Of a stretch of 64,000 bases of DNA, positions 37,301 through 50,564 are shown piece after piece. The DNA lies in assembly GCA_026874595.1 (NCBI GenBank), contig CM049319.1:67109917-67173916 (forward strand). The letters are read 5' to 3'. Both the position numbers and the translations under genes were made by a program. A model generated the notes under the pieces. The model had not been told where the DNA came from. It searched no databases and saw only the letters and a list, made by a program, of their open reading frames with translations. Each line of letters begins with the position of its first letter. Position 1 is the stretch's first letter. This DNA comes from Sipunculus nudus (Eukaryota; Annelida; Sipuncula; Golfingiida; Sipunculidae).

Positions 37301-39592
37301 ATTGTATTTCAAGGGTTAGGGTTTCACCTATATCTATGTGACAGGCACACTGTACATTGACACAGTGTGCTCATCTAGTATTTGAAGGGTTAGGGTTTCA
37401 CCTATATCTATATGACAGGCATATTTTTAATATTGTGACACAGTATGCACATCTTGTTTTTCAAGGATTACAATTTCAGCCATTTCTATGTGACAGTCAC
37501 ATTGTACAGTGACACAGTGTGCTCATCTTGTATTTCAAGGGTTAGGGTTTACCAATATCTATGTTACAGGCACATGGTACAGTGACACAGTGTGCTCATT
37601 TTGTATTCAAGGGTTAGGGTTTCACCCATATCTATATGACAGCCACATTTATAATATTGTGACACAGTGTACTCATCTTGTATATCACGGGTTAAGGTTT
37701 TATCTATATCTTTATGACAGCTGTATTTTTAATATTGTGACACAGCATGCTCATCTTGTATTTCAAGGGTAAGGGTTTCACCCTTATCTATGTGACAGGC
37801 ACATGGTACAGTGACACAGTGTGCTCATCTTGTATTTCAAGGGTTAGGGTTTCACTCATATCTATGTGACAGGAACATTGTACAGTGACACAGTGTGCTC
37901 ATCTTGTATTTCAAGGGTTAGGGTTTCACCTATATCTATATGTCAGCCATATTTTTAATATTGTGACACAGTGTACTCATCTTGTATTTCAAGGGTTAAG
38001 GTTTTACCTATATCTTTATGACAGCTGTATTTTTAATATTGTGACACAGCATGCTCATCTTGTATTTCAAGGGTTAGGGTTTCACCTATATTTATGTGAC
38101 AGGCACATTGTACAGTGACACAGTGTGCTCATTGTGTAGTAAAAGGGTTAGGGTTTCACCTATACCTATATTACTGGCACATTGTACAGTGACACAGTGT
38201 GCTCATCTTGTATTTCAAGGGTTAGGGTTTCACCCATATATATGGGACAGGCACATTGTACAGTGACACACTGTGCTCATAATGTATTTCAAGGGTTAGG
38301 GTTTCACCCATACCTATGAGACAGGCACATTTAACAGTGACCAATTTGCTCATCTTGTATTTCAAGGGTTAGGGTTTCACCCATATCTATGGGACAGGCA
38401 CATTGTACAGTGACACAGTATGCTCATCTTGTATTTCAAGGGTTAGGGTTTCACTCATATCTATGTGACAGGAACATTGTACAGTGACACAGTGTGCTCA
38501 TCTTGTATTTCAAGGGTTAGGGTTTCACCTATATCTATATGTCAGCCATATTTTTAATATTGTGACACAGTGTACTCATCTTGTATTTCAAGGGTTAAGG
38601 TTTTACCTATATCTTTATGACAGCTGTATTTTTAATACTGTGACACAGCATGCTCATCTTGTATTTCAAGGGTTAGGGTTTCACCTATATTTATGTGAAA
38701 GGCACATTGTACAGTGACACAGTGTGCTCATTGTGTAGTAAAAGGGTTAGGGTTTCACCTATACCTATATTACAGGCACATTGTACAGTGACACAGTGTG
38801 CTCATCTTGTATTTCAAGGGTTAGGGTTTCACCCATATATATGGGACAGGCACATTGTACAGTGACACACTGTGCTCATAATGTATTTCAAGGGTTAGGG
38901 TTTCACCCATACCTATGAGACAGGCACATTTAACAGTGACCAATTTGCTCATCTTGTATTTCAAGGGTTAGGGTTTCACCCATATCTATGGGACAGGCAC
39001 ATTGTACAGTGACACAGTATGCTCATCTTGTATTTCAAGGGTTAGGGTTTCACCCATATCTATGGGACAGGCACATTGTACAGTGACACAGTATGCTCAT
39101 CTTGTATTTCAAGGGTTAGGGTTTCACCCATATCTATGGGACAGGCACATTGTACAGTGACACACTGTGCTCATAATGTATTTCAAGGGTAAGGGTTTCA
39201 CCCATATCTATGTGACAGGCACATTGTACAGTGACACAGTATGCTCATCTTGTATTTCAAGGGTTAGGGTTTCAATTATATCTATGGGACAGGCACATTG
39301 TAGAGTGACACAGTGTGCTCATAATGGATTTCAAGGGTTAGGCTTTCACCCATACCTATGAGACAGGTACATTTAACAGTGACCAATTTGCTCATCTTGT
39401 ATTTCAAGGGTTAGGGTTCCACCTTTATCTATATGACAGCCACATTGTATTGTGACACACCATGTTCATCTTGTATTTCACGAGTTAGGGTTTCACTCTT
39501 ATCTCTGTGACAAGCACATTTTACTTTGACAATGTGTGCACAGGTTGTAATTCAAGGGTTAGGCTTTCATCTGTATATACGTGACAGGCTAG
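31385..39592 (+). repeat. 8.2-kb satellite of about 75-bp units containing GGGTTAGGGTTT
   Basis: The unit runs through GTGCTCATCTTGTATTTCAA, GGGTTAGGGTTTCACYCATA, TCTATGTGACAGGCACATTG and TACAGTGACACA, roughly 110 copies. Variants include an AGCCATATTTTTAATATTGTG type and a TTACAATTTCAGCCATATC type. A non-unit block (GATACTCATTCACTTTGATT...GGCCTATTGGCCAGC) recurs near 31781, 34268, 35320 and 37048. Longer duplications are visible, such as 35015 against 36148 (1133 bp) and 37885 against 38484 (599 bp). Open frames of about 77 codons recur because of the repeats, not because of coding. Confidence 0.95.
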
Positions 39593-41378
39593 AGGACAAA
39601 AATGGCGGGGTAAGGGTGGATGAGGGGGCTTTCTGGCATGACATCTCACCTTTATGGGTTCTGAAAGGGAGCTTTTTTCAAGCAAGGTACTTATTCTGTG
39701 ACCCAGCAAAGATGTTTCAGACAAGTTCAAGTAATTGCCCAAAAGGGTTATATAGGCATTGGTAACATAGCACAGTATTTCCATAGATCCTGTTATGATC
39801 ATGAGAAATTACCATTTTGACCATTTTCTAATGTTATAACCTAAGAAACACTGAACTAACTATCAATTAGGCTACAAATAATGAATTCACACAAAGAATA
39901 CATGATGTGAACTCATGAACCCAAACTGAAACTCTATCTCTATGGTAAAGATTCATTTGGTAACCTTTGTGAGCAAGGTTTTGTATTAATAAGGTCAAAA
40001 TTAAACAAATATGTTGAGGGGGTTTATCAGTGCTAAGTTAAAACAGAATTTTACTTGCTCATGTCAGGTGCTGTTAAAAGTATACTGAAAAGCTGACAAT
40101 CGGTAAGGTGTATATCATGTGACAGCATACTTGTAGGCCGATGAGGTGTTGTCAGAACTGATGAAAATATTTGCATCTGACTGCAAGCACACTGGTTGTA
40201 GACTCTCTAATGTCAGAGGGTGCTACATGGTGACTATTGGTTTTGATTACCTAGGGCACTTTACTGACCAGAACAAGCAACAGCCATGAGATAGCAAAGT
40301 ACTTGTATATATTCTATAGATTACTGGTCTTTGATGACTAAAAGCGGTAAAATTATATTGCACATGATTGTGCTCATTCAAGCATCAAGTTTGTTGACCT
40401 TGCTGTTGTTAGGGGATATAACAGAGATCAGCCAGCCCCCCCCCCCAACCCAATAGGATGTAGGGCAACATCATCTTTCATCTTTGCATATGAACTTACT
40501 ATCTCAGTTTCAAATTTTATACATTATTATGGTTCTGTGTGTAAATAAACAGTATGTATGTCCAGGTGTGTATGTTAACTATAGTAAGAAAGCATGAGCA
40601 AACAAACGTCTAGTACTGTGCTGTGGCAACAATTCACAAACAAGAAGCTCATTCCCCCTCCTGTATTGGCACATACCATACTACGATAAGAAAACACTTT
40701 ATTTCATGTATATTTAACATGCCTGCAATGCCTGGTATGTAAATAGGCCCCTTTAATGCCTTACATACATTTAACACACATATCAACAGATAAAATGTAC
40801 AGAATTTTAAGTGTAGACAGACATTTTCTTTTAATATGATAAGGTGGAGGGAAGGGCTTTTGTCCTCTTTGTGTTTGGGGCCTTTGTTTGTACATCCCTC
40901 CACCACCCCATAATCAAAAGAACTTTAATGTTTTTCACCACCCAAAAAGATTATTTGCATATTTATTCATTGCACTAGGTAATAATGGCCACTCATTTGA
41001 AATCCAAATAAACCTTTCACTGACTTTGGGTGGTTGACATGATCTTAAGGAATAATTGCCCAACAGAACAAGTAAACCCTATCTGGCTGCTATTCCTTAC
41101 CACATGAAATGGCAAAACTTGTAATTAATGATATTTCAACTAGCTTTTGAGTAAATTAAACCAATTCTGAACAAAACTAATTAGTGTAAAAATAAAAAAA
41201 AACACACCTGTGATAACACTGGCATCACACAAATGAAATGTATTCAAATTAAAGCAACTTTTTGAAATTGGGAATTTGAATTGAATAAAAATTATTTGAA
41301 TTGAACTGATATTTTTCTCCAGCACATTAAACTAAATCTGAACTGAAGTTTCATAAAATTTCTTGAATTGTAATTGAA
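39593..41378. other. No recognised gene
   Basis: Mostly AT-rich single-copy-looking sequence. A segment at about 40645-40710 (AGCTCATTCCCCCTCC...GATAAGAAAACACTTTAT) resembles 49950-50035, suggesting a dispersed repeat. Confidence 0.45.
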
Positions 41379-44118
41379 ACAAGGGACCCATGGGTCACTG
41401 TGCTCAGCTGAAGATGGCCTTGAAGGTAAAAATCTAAAATAATATCAAATGGAGATAAAATGAAAAGAGGAAGAGGTAATATAGGCCAAGGTTGGTTTAT
41501 ATGATTGGTTGGTATTGATGACCAAGAAACTGTTGCAAATAATATTTTGTTACCTGACCATGTGTTTCCTTATGTTGAAACTGAAGCATGTGAGAATTTT
41601 GTGAACAAAAGATCTGTACTGTTACCATGATCTGACGCACATTAGTTGGCTTTTTGATAAACTGTTGATATTTCAGTAGTCTACACATTTGTTCCATTGA
41701 ATCTATTTTTTTAAATATATATTATAAAATAAATATGTATTTTTTATTTTATGAAATGTATACAGTTGAAATATAACTAATTAACAACATACATATAGGG
41801 CAAACAAAGCCTGATCTCCAATTCTGCTGAGGCAGGAAAATAATGAACAAATGTTTGTATTAGATCCTCATTTTTTTATCACAACAATTATTTTTTATTA
41901 TAAGTTTATATTTCTATACATTTCCAAAATAACATATATCTGAATATAAAAGTTGATTCATAATTCTCAATTGCATCATCATAAATCACAATCTTGTCAG
42001 ATAACACCACATCATGAATATAAGTGTTTATTTATTTTTTACCACAAAAATATATCTTTTAAATCTGCAAAACAATAAATATATAAAAATAATACTTGAT
42101 TTATATTTCACAATTATAAACTGTGTCTTTATTTATCCATAATGTGCTTCATATTTTATAAATTGAAGCATGCTGGTAGGTTTAATTATATTTGTTAAAA
42201 TCATTTAAAAGAAAATTGATTGAAATGCTGCATTAACACAACATGGCATCTTCTGGATTACACCTTGAATTACTTTTTCAAGGAAAGTTTCTGTATATTG
42301 GAGTGGAAACAGCATTATAATTAAGGAGATACAGTGAAAACAATAACAATTACTGCACAACACTTAATTCATGGGTTGGTTTTTTTTTTGGGGGGGGGGG
42401 ATTGGGGTGGTGATATGAGAATAACTGTGCACCTATCACAGCAGGGGATCTCCCCAAGTGACTGTAACAAATTAGAAACCCTGGCATGGCTGGCTTCCAG
42501 TGACTTGGAGTGGGACCCTGCATGTGTAATCTATAATCAAAGCAAATGACTACAATAGAGCCTCAAGGAACAAGGGACCCATTGGTCACATCGCTCAGCT
42601 GAAATTGATAAATATTAGTAACTGCAAAATATTTTTATTTCTTTTGGTTTTTCATGTATATTATCATTAGAAAAGCTATGAGAAAATGGCCCTGCTAAAA
42701 TGAACCTCTGTAAATTATAGAATAATGGACATGAGCTAAACCATTTAGTGATGCACCAAGGGAACAAATAGGCCTACAGTAAGTGTTATATAAAAGTAAC
42801 ATTTCATAAACAAATAATGTGTGAAGGTAATTAAGTTTTCAAAAGTTAAATATATTGCCAACTTTAAGAGATATGAATGCAAGACTACAAAGTATTTATA
42901 TTTCTTAAATCTTGTCAATAAGCACTTACATTAGATCCTAATATTTGATCACATTTGAATATTAGGATTAAATTCCTTAAATTTTTTTCTTTAAAAAAAA
43001 CAACAAAATTGTCCAAGTCTCATAAAAAAGAATATATTTAATATTAAAATTATAAGATTCATCTTTTTTATTAGTCCTGTGTATTGAAGGGGTGGGTGGG
43101 GGGAGGGGTCTCAGTTGTTACTGCTCGTTGCTGAAAAATGTTAATTTTAAGATTCATCTAGTTCATAGTACAGGTCTGTTAACAGAATGGGGGGGGGGGG
43201 GGGGTTGCCAGAGAAAAAGGCTCCCTGTGGTATGGTCTTAACTGCGGACAGCCTGATCAAGCTCAACTCAGTGGAGAGACGGCTTGCCCTGGTGATGGGA
43301 TTGCATAACATTATGCCAACAGCCTGGGGAGCATAGAGATGTGCACTGAATGACCTACAGTCACCTAAGTGGACTGCTTGACAATGTAAGGGAATACAGT
43401 AAGAGCCTCCAAAAAAATTCAATAACTAGCCTAATTTTGCAGTTTTTATTTTAAAATTTCAGATTTTAACAGATTAAATCCTTATGTGTACATGCTGTGA
43501 AAATTAAATCCACAGTACTTACAGGAAAAAAACGTGCTGTGGCCAAAGTTGGGCAAAATTTATGGTACCAATTTTATATTTTTGCCAATATTTAAACAAA
43601 TTTAACAGATTTTGATCTAATTTTTGTTATACAATTAAATTTTGATTAATTAAAGTTGTATTACTGGAAAAAAGTCCCTACCTTTAACACTTTTGGTCTT
43701 AAGTGACCGAATATCTTCCCTGATTTTTTTACAAAGTCCATTATGTTTCGGCCCATAACTTTTTTAAATGAAACAATACTGACTTAATTTCTGGCATGTA
43801 CATAGGAACTATACAGAGGAACATTTATGGTAAATATGAAGAAAACCAGATGAGTTGTTTTGATATTAGCCAGTCCTGAAGTGTGAAAATAGATTTCTAA
43901 TAAAAAATTGAGGTTTTTCCTCAATATCTCGAAGGAACAAAGTCCTATTGACCCAATTTTTGGCATGGTAGGAGATTTTGAGGACAGCTAACTGTATGCC
44001 AAATTTCAGATTCGTAGGTCCAATGGTGTCGAAACGTGCCAGTCTTACAGACGGACGGACGGACGGACAATGGACCACAACTATAGCTCAGATGACTTAT
44101 AGTCAGCTGAGCTAAAAA
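41379..44118 (+). mobile_element. Copy F of the GACCCATGGGTC / hairpin family, with a second 5' end nested at 42570
   Basis: Starts ACAAGGGACCCATGGGTCAC followed by GCTCAGCTGA and ends with the hairpin AGCTCAGATGACT / AGTCAGCTGAGCT plus AAAAA. It is parallel to copy C over most of its length, including a GGTGATATGAGAATAACTGT segment (42411; 19557 in C) and the GGAC tract before the 3' end (44051). A second family 5' end (ACAAGGGACCCATTGGTCAC) lies at 42570, meaning a tandem or nested copy shares the same 3' end. Confidence 0.8.
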
Positions 44119-44673
44119 TTCGATAACTAGCCTAATTTTCAAGCTTTTATTTTCAAATTTCAAATTAAAACAAATTTAATACTTATGTTTACATACTGTG
44201 AAAATTAAATCAATGGTGTACTTACAGGAAAAAAAAACGTGCCATGGTCAAAGTTGGGCAAAACTTTATTTTTATGCTAATAACTTAAAAAATTTACAAA
44301 ATTCAGATCTTATTCTGGGTAAACAATTGAATCTTAATTAAACATAGTTATATACTTGGGGAAAATAGACAATTTTCTGGCATACATGTACATAGGAACT
44401 ATATAGAGGTATATTTATGGTAAATATGAGGAAAAACAGAAAAGTGGTTTTGTTATTAGATAGTCCTGAAGTGTGAAAATAGCTTTTTAATTAAAAGTTG
44501 TGGTTTTTCCTTAATTTCTCAAAGGAACAAAGTCAAAAAGACCTAGTTTTTGGCTTGGTAGATTTTTGTATTCCTAGGTCTTACGGTTTCAAAACTTGCC
44601 ACATCTACAGAGGGACGGATGGACAGATTGACTAACAACAGACAATGGATCACGACTATAGCTCAGATGACTT

Positions 44674-47600
44674 CCCTTACGAAAATGAAAAGTACTCACA
44701 TATATGTGCCTTATATGTCCCTTATAAGGGCCTTATATGTCCCTTATAAGGGACATTTATTCCCATATAAATGCTGTGTATGTGAGTTATATTTATTTTG
44801 CAGCTACATGTTTAGTCAGGCATTGTTATATGTGAGTTATAAGGGAGTTGTATGTTTGTTATTTGCCAGTTAAAAAAAAAAAGTTATAAGGGAGTTGCGC
44901 ATGAGGCCATTCTGTATATTTCATTTATATGTAACTTGTATAGGAGATATAAGGGAAGTGCACATGAAGGAGTTCTGTATATGTCAGTTATATGTCAGTT
45001 ATAAGTTTATATACTTTGAGGCTTACTGTTCTACAAGATAGGACTTACACATGTTCCAAGGGAACACAAATGCTGCAGAAACTTCTAAGTCTCAGCTCCA
45101 TTATTGTTCTGAGAAAATGAATTTTAATTGAATAATCAATACTGAAGAAGTATGTTAAAATGGGTATCAAAATAACCAGATTCCTCAGAACTTTATGTTT
45201 ATTAGAAAAATAATACTATAAATAAAGATTTTTTTTCATCTGATTTATACTTTAAGAGGTGTAAACTATAGTAATCATGCATCCAGAAAAACATAATTTT
45301 TTCCAAAATACAATACATAAAAATAATTTAACTATATTTCACGTTGTTTATAATAACCGCCATTGATTATTATAAGAAACAGTAATTCTTTTGGAATGTT
45401 GTGTATATACAAGTACTTCAGCATCCAAATGCAATTGATAACTACTTCATAAATACAGAACAAAGGGTACTGATGTAGTGTGCCACTGACCAATTATGGT
45501 CACATAAGCATTAACCTAATATCATATTGGTTTTAGAAACAGCTAGAACAACCACGCTTTCCAGCTGTAAAATATATTGCCAAAACTCAACAGCATTGAT
45601 CAAAGCATATGTACTTAAAAAAAATATGTGTCTGCATTCTCATTGCGACAATAACCAGCATTCTTCAGGTGCACTAATCAGTAATTTTCACGAGTATATG
45701 TTACACCCCCCCCCCCCCCCCAGCAGACAAGCTTGCTGTACAGGCACTCTCTACAATCGACCTTTGACCTTACTGTACCCTGCCCTGGAATTGTGCATGG
45801 TGATGTCACATGAATGCTGTACAGGCTGTGCACATCAGCAGGACAAAGGCATGCAGATTCAGTTACATCTGAATCAGTGATAACATCCGGTAATAGTTAA
45901 GGAGTACCAATACACACTTTGAGTGACAAGTTCTTTGTCAAGCAGAAGGGGAATGTATCGCTGAAAATGTCTCATTGGTGAGTAATCTTGCATTACTTCA
46001 GTTATTTTTGCATGTTAAACCAGTGATTGCATAAAGATGACTTAACCCATCTTGGTTTGCCCTGCAAAAACACAATCTGTGCGTTTCAAGATAACATTTC
46101 CTAATTGGTGGCCCATTTTACAAAATACAACATTTTTGGACAAAAAGCTGATGCTGTTGCCCCTGTAAAGTGACAATTTGCATGTTCTATACTACAACAG
46201 GAACTGAGCTAAGAACAAATCCTTTTCACTGGTGCTATTTGCAATTGGGTGAGTAAACAGCAGGCCCCAAATTTACATATTGATGTACTTTCTGAATGTC
46301 CCCAACCTGTGAAGAGATTATGAATCAACCTACATAAAGCTTCATCAGATCAGCATACAAATGTTATGAGTACCACATACTACCATTTAATTTGTTGGAC
46401 CTTTGGCTATTGACCATGTTCTTATTTAGCTGAACTCTGGGTCATGAAAAGAAAAAGCTTCTACACATAAAGCCCTTCAAGGTAATGATGTCCTCTTCAT
46501 TTTCGAAATTGACTTGAATTTTTCTGTCTTGCTAGAGTGCATAAAAGTTATAATATGGTAAAAAATTATTATTTATATAATGCTCATAAGTTTTTCTTTC
46601 AGCCAAAGTAAACATTAAACACTGTTGATCATTGCTGATTTTACAGCCACTGTCTCAATTTTGGTGAATGCTTTTTACAAAATTGAAGAGGGGTTTAATG
46701 TACTCAACCAAAACATTACAGCTAATCAAATATTTCTAACTATTGGGGTCTATCACACAAAAGCTCCTAAATTAAGCTTTAATTTGGTAATATGCCTTTC
46801 TACTTGTCATTTCCATATACTGTAAACACCTATTAATTTACAATTTTAAACATAAACACACTATGTTTGATAACAATCCATAAGCCATTCATATGTAGAA
46901 TTTAATCTGAATGTGACATCAGAAGGTCAAGAACACTCTTACATAGGTTATGAGCACTTTAACTTTAATGGGCTTGGTCCTGTGACTTTTTTTTCATTTG
47001 AGGTTTCTTCTGAAATGTTCACTTTCATTACAAAAGGAAAAGGCATAATGATTTGGGAATTCGTTTCACTAAGGATCAGATGATTGCATCATATACTATT
47101 TTGATTCCCAAAGAGAAATCAAATTCAATTTACAGGGCAATCAAAAGTGGATTTTTTGCCCACCTTGAATAATTTCTTTTTAAGTAGTAGTGCCATTTCA
47201 CCTTGAAAGGTCAAGACATCATTTCGAACATTACTGACCACCAAGATATCACTGATGTACTGTTTTAGTTAAATGATATGATGTGAGGTCCTGTTTTATG
47301 TTTATTTGTCTACTTAAATTTCAAAATACCAGTAGGCATGGCTCAATGTTCGTAATTATTTAATTCCAACAACCTTTGTTTCTATGATTTGTAATGGTTT
47401 CTTTACTTTTCATACAACCAGTATGAAGAAATGGTGCTGAAAGTATAAGGAAAACCTAAATATGTCCAGCCCTTGCAAGAATTTTCTGGTAAGCATATTC
47501 AGTTTATCATATAAAGTAACATTTAAATCTTTAAGCAAATGGGCAATATTATGATTTGTAGGGTTTTTTTATCTAATAGCTGGAGCATACAATATTTGAA

Positions 47601-48894
47601 GTGCAAATTTAGTGTTTAACATTTATGGTGATAGGGATATTCATATGACTGCTTACATGTTAAAATTGTTTCAACTGAGTAACCTACTTTCTGAGCCTAT
47701 GAGCATCTTTAGGCCACAATGTCTATCCTGTGACCAGTATATTTGATAATCTTTAATGTTTGTATATACTCTGTATAACTAGAAAACTCTTCCTGTGTTA
47801 GTAATTGAGAAGTCCAACTGTATGTTCTTATAATCCTTAATTTTAAACAGGCATATTTCCAGAACACTTAAAACCCCTTTATAGAGAGTAGATTTACTTT
47901 CAGTGAAATCTTTTCTTTTTTTTACTTGTGTTGCCTCCAGAAAATTTAAATGTTAAAAAGCACTACTAAGCATCGATGTCAAAAGTTTATCTTTAAACTT
48001 ATTTGATTAAATATTTTATGTGAGCAATAATGACTATATGCGTATACTTAGACTGGTAACATTTGTTTTTGCAGGTCAAACAGGAGGGGACTGAAAAGGA
48101 TTTAGTGTGTGGCAAGGGTGTATATTACCTTTCAGCCTTAATTCCCTAAAATGACAACTATCTCATATCTGACAGAACCAGGGAGTTTTAAAAATCTTAT
48201 GAAAATATTATTTTCAGTTAATAAATGTGTAAATAAACATTTATTTTGGATATTTTGTTTTCATACTTTTTTGTTTCATGTGTTTACATCAATATGACTG
48301 AATGAAGTTGATGGACCCCCAGTGTGATCGAGGCCAGCTTTAATTTCAAGGAACTGCACAGTGAAGGAAGCTCACCACACACACACAGACCTTAATTACT
48401 ATTGTCTACCATAATTTCTTGTGGAATAAAGAAAAGAGTAAACACCGTTCAAAACAGAACAACAGACATAATTGAGCTACTGACAAACAGCACAGAAGGT
48501 GCATACACTGGACTTATATGTGAGTTATATGTCACTTATAAGGGACATATATGGCACTTATAAGGCACATATATGGCACATATATGGGAGTTATAAGGCA
48601 CATATATGGGAGTTATAAGACATATATGGGACATATATGGGAGTTATAGGGGACATATATGGGAGTTATAGGGGACCTATATGTGGAAGCCTTATAAGTG
48701 ACATATAAGGCCCATATATGTTACATATAAGGCTCCTATCCAATTTGCATATCAAATCCATATACCAGACATATATGTGACGTATATTGGTGCTATAAGG
48801 TTGGACATAAGGGACATATATGGCACATATATGTACCTTATATGTGCCATATAACTTTCACATATATGGCACTTATAAAAATTTTCGGTAAGGG
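44674..48894. mobile_element. 4.2-kb TIR element inserted in the hairpin of copy H
   Basis: The left end CCCTTACGAAAAT and the right end ATTTTCGGTAAGGG are inverted repeats with one extra base in the right copy. The interrupted hairpin gives the empty site: left flank GATGACTT and right flank TTATAGTC collapse to GATGACTTATAGTC if TT is duplicated. Subterminal zones (44695-45010 and 48510-48880) are packed with TTATAAGGG, CTTATATGTCCC and ACATATATGG words in both orientations. No transposase motif. Open frames (45527-45880, 46625-46825) are unrecognised. Confidence 0.75.
45950..48240 (+). other. Candidate spliced non-coding transcript inside the 4.2-kb element
   Basis: Splice-like sites line up on the plus strand: donor TTG|GTGAGT at 45978; exon 46201-46248 between CTACAACAG and GG|GTGAGT; exon 47422-47488 between CATACAACCAG and CTG|GTAAGC; a last exon from 48075 after TTTTTGCAG, with AATAAA at 48220 and 48232. 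No long frame spans these exons. This is motif reading only, with no expression evidence. Confidence 0.3.
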
Positions 48895-49785
48895 TTATAG
48901 TCAGCTAAAAATTGAATTGACCCCAAGTCCGTTATCAAAGATGACAAAGCAGTGTTTTAAACGTATGTCTCAGGAGAGGCATTATACATGGCTATGCCCT
49001 GTTTCCCAATCCTAATTGATACATTCAATAAAAATACTGTTTCAAGAAACATTATGGAGAGAACCAAACTTGAGACAACAGATGAAGAGTACCCTAGCTT
49101 CTGTGGCATGTATGTACATTTGAATGTGATGACATTTTTTATTCCACTGCATTGGACATCTTGAGGGTGGAAAAAGAAGTGGTTAACTTTACAATACCGG
49201 TATTAAAAAGATGCACGGCCTATGTTCCTCAGGCATGTCCATAACTGATAATACCATGTCCTTGTCCCTGTACTCTCTTCTGGTTACTGATATGCTAAGG
49301 CCCCATATATGAAGTAACTTTGAGAAAAGGAAGACCATGCAAATATTTAAAAAATACTAAAAAAGATGTAGCTTATCTTACTATTTTCTTTCATGAATAT
49401 GGATTGTAACCACAAGGAATCAAGAAGCTATGTGTTACCGTCAATGCTGCTGCACCTCATAACTGAATCATACTGGTCTTCTCTAGCATTCCCCAACAGT
49501 GATCTGACATTCTGGCAACATTAGAATCTGAAATGGGAGAGACAACTAAGTAATCAAGTAAAGATTATAACTCAAATTATATTAAAAGTCAGAGGAACTA
49601 CTTTCAACAATTTGATTATTATTTTATTGTTTTGATTATAATAATAATTCATTCTGAAGCTTCATTAGAGGTGAAAAAAGGTAACATTTTATATTTATGT
49701 TTATATATGGTTATAGATATAAAGTTGCGGATCCAGTTATTCAAAATCAGGGGGTGAGGGGGCGTTTTGTTTAATATATACACAT

Positions 49786-49872
49786 AATATATATATATAT
49801 ATATATATACTGTATATACATATATATATATATATATATACATATGTAAACGTATATGTATATATATATATT
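49786..49872. repeat. AT-rich microsatellite
   Basis: Imperfect (AT)n interrupted by TGTATATACAT-type words. Confidence 0.9.
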
Positions 49873-50533
49873 TTCAGGCTATGAAAATTATAAATATTTG
49901 TTTTTATTAAAAGTCTGATTCTGCACTTAGGCAACCATTAAAAAACGAGAAGCTTATTCCCAATCATGGACAGGATTATACAAACTGAAGCATACTATTA
50001 TAAGATGAAAACACTATATTACAGGTATATTTAAAAAGATTTGTTTGCATTACAGCCCTGTAGCTAGATGTTATGATACTGGCAAAGAGCAGACTGTTCA
50101 CTGAATTCAACCAAACTTGACTGAAAATTGACTAGAATTAACTAAAACTGACTGAAATTGACCGAAAGTGATCATTGACCTTAATTTCATCAAATGCACT
50201 GTTGCATAGTTTATCACTACTAATTTTGATTTGTTCTGACGAATATTGATACGTACAAGTATCAATATTCTTCAAAAGACCAATTTATGAGAGCATAAAA
50301 TTCAGGCGAGAAACTGAAAGGGTAGGCGTTTTAGATTTTCTTTCACATAGAGACTATTTTAAAAAATCAATCATTTTTATTCTTGTTTCTTCAGACAGAT
50401 AATGTCAATTTTATTTTAAATTTAATATTGTAAAATAAATTATAAGTGTTTGTGGAGTCTATAAATGTGTTCAGATAATGGCTTAATGTCCAATGTATAG
50501 ATTATTTGCATTTGACAGGTTTCTCTCAAATTA

Positions 50534-50540
<7 letters not shown>

Positions 50541-50564
<24 letters not shown>
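50541..50564. repeat. (TG)n microsatellite
   Basis: Twelve TG dinucleotides following a short ATATAT tract. Confidence 0.95.

Larger units (their letters stand above)
44119..48911 (+). mobile_element. 3' part of another hairpin-family copy (H), split by a 4.2-kb element
   Basis: 44119-44673 matches the 3' third of copy F and ends in the first hairpin arm, AGCTCAGATGACTT. The second arm, TTATAGTCAGCT followed by AAAAA, appears at 48895-48911 (GAG is missing). The intervening 44674-48894 is a separate element. Confidence 0.75.

Noticed and set aside
32760-39361. Recurring 60-90-codon plus-strand open frames (CAHLVFQGLGFH-type)
   Set aside because: They are translations of the 75-bp satellite units, differ only as the units differ and have no signal of selection.
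31385-39592. CRISPR-like array or true telomere
   Set aside because: Eukaryotic context, no spacer/repeat alternation; TTAGGG occurs once per 75-bp unit, not in tandem.
44040-44075. GGAC microsatellite as an independent feature
   Set aside because: It is a regular part of the hairpin family just before its 3' end, also seen near 22340.
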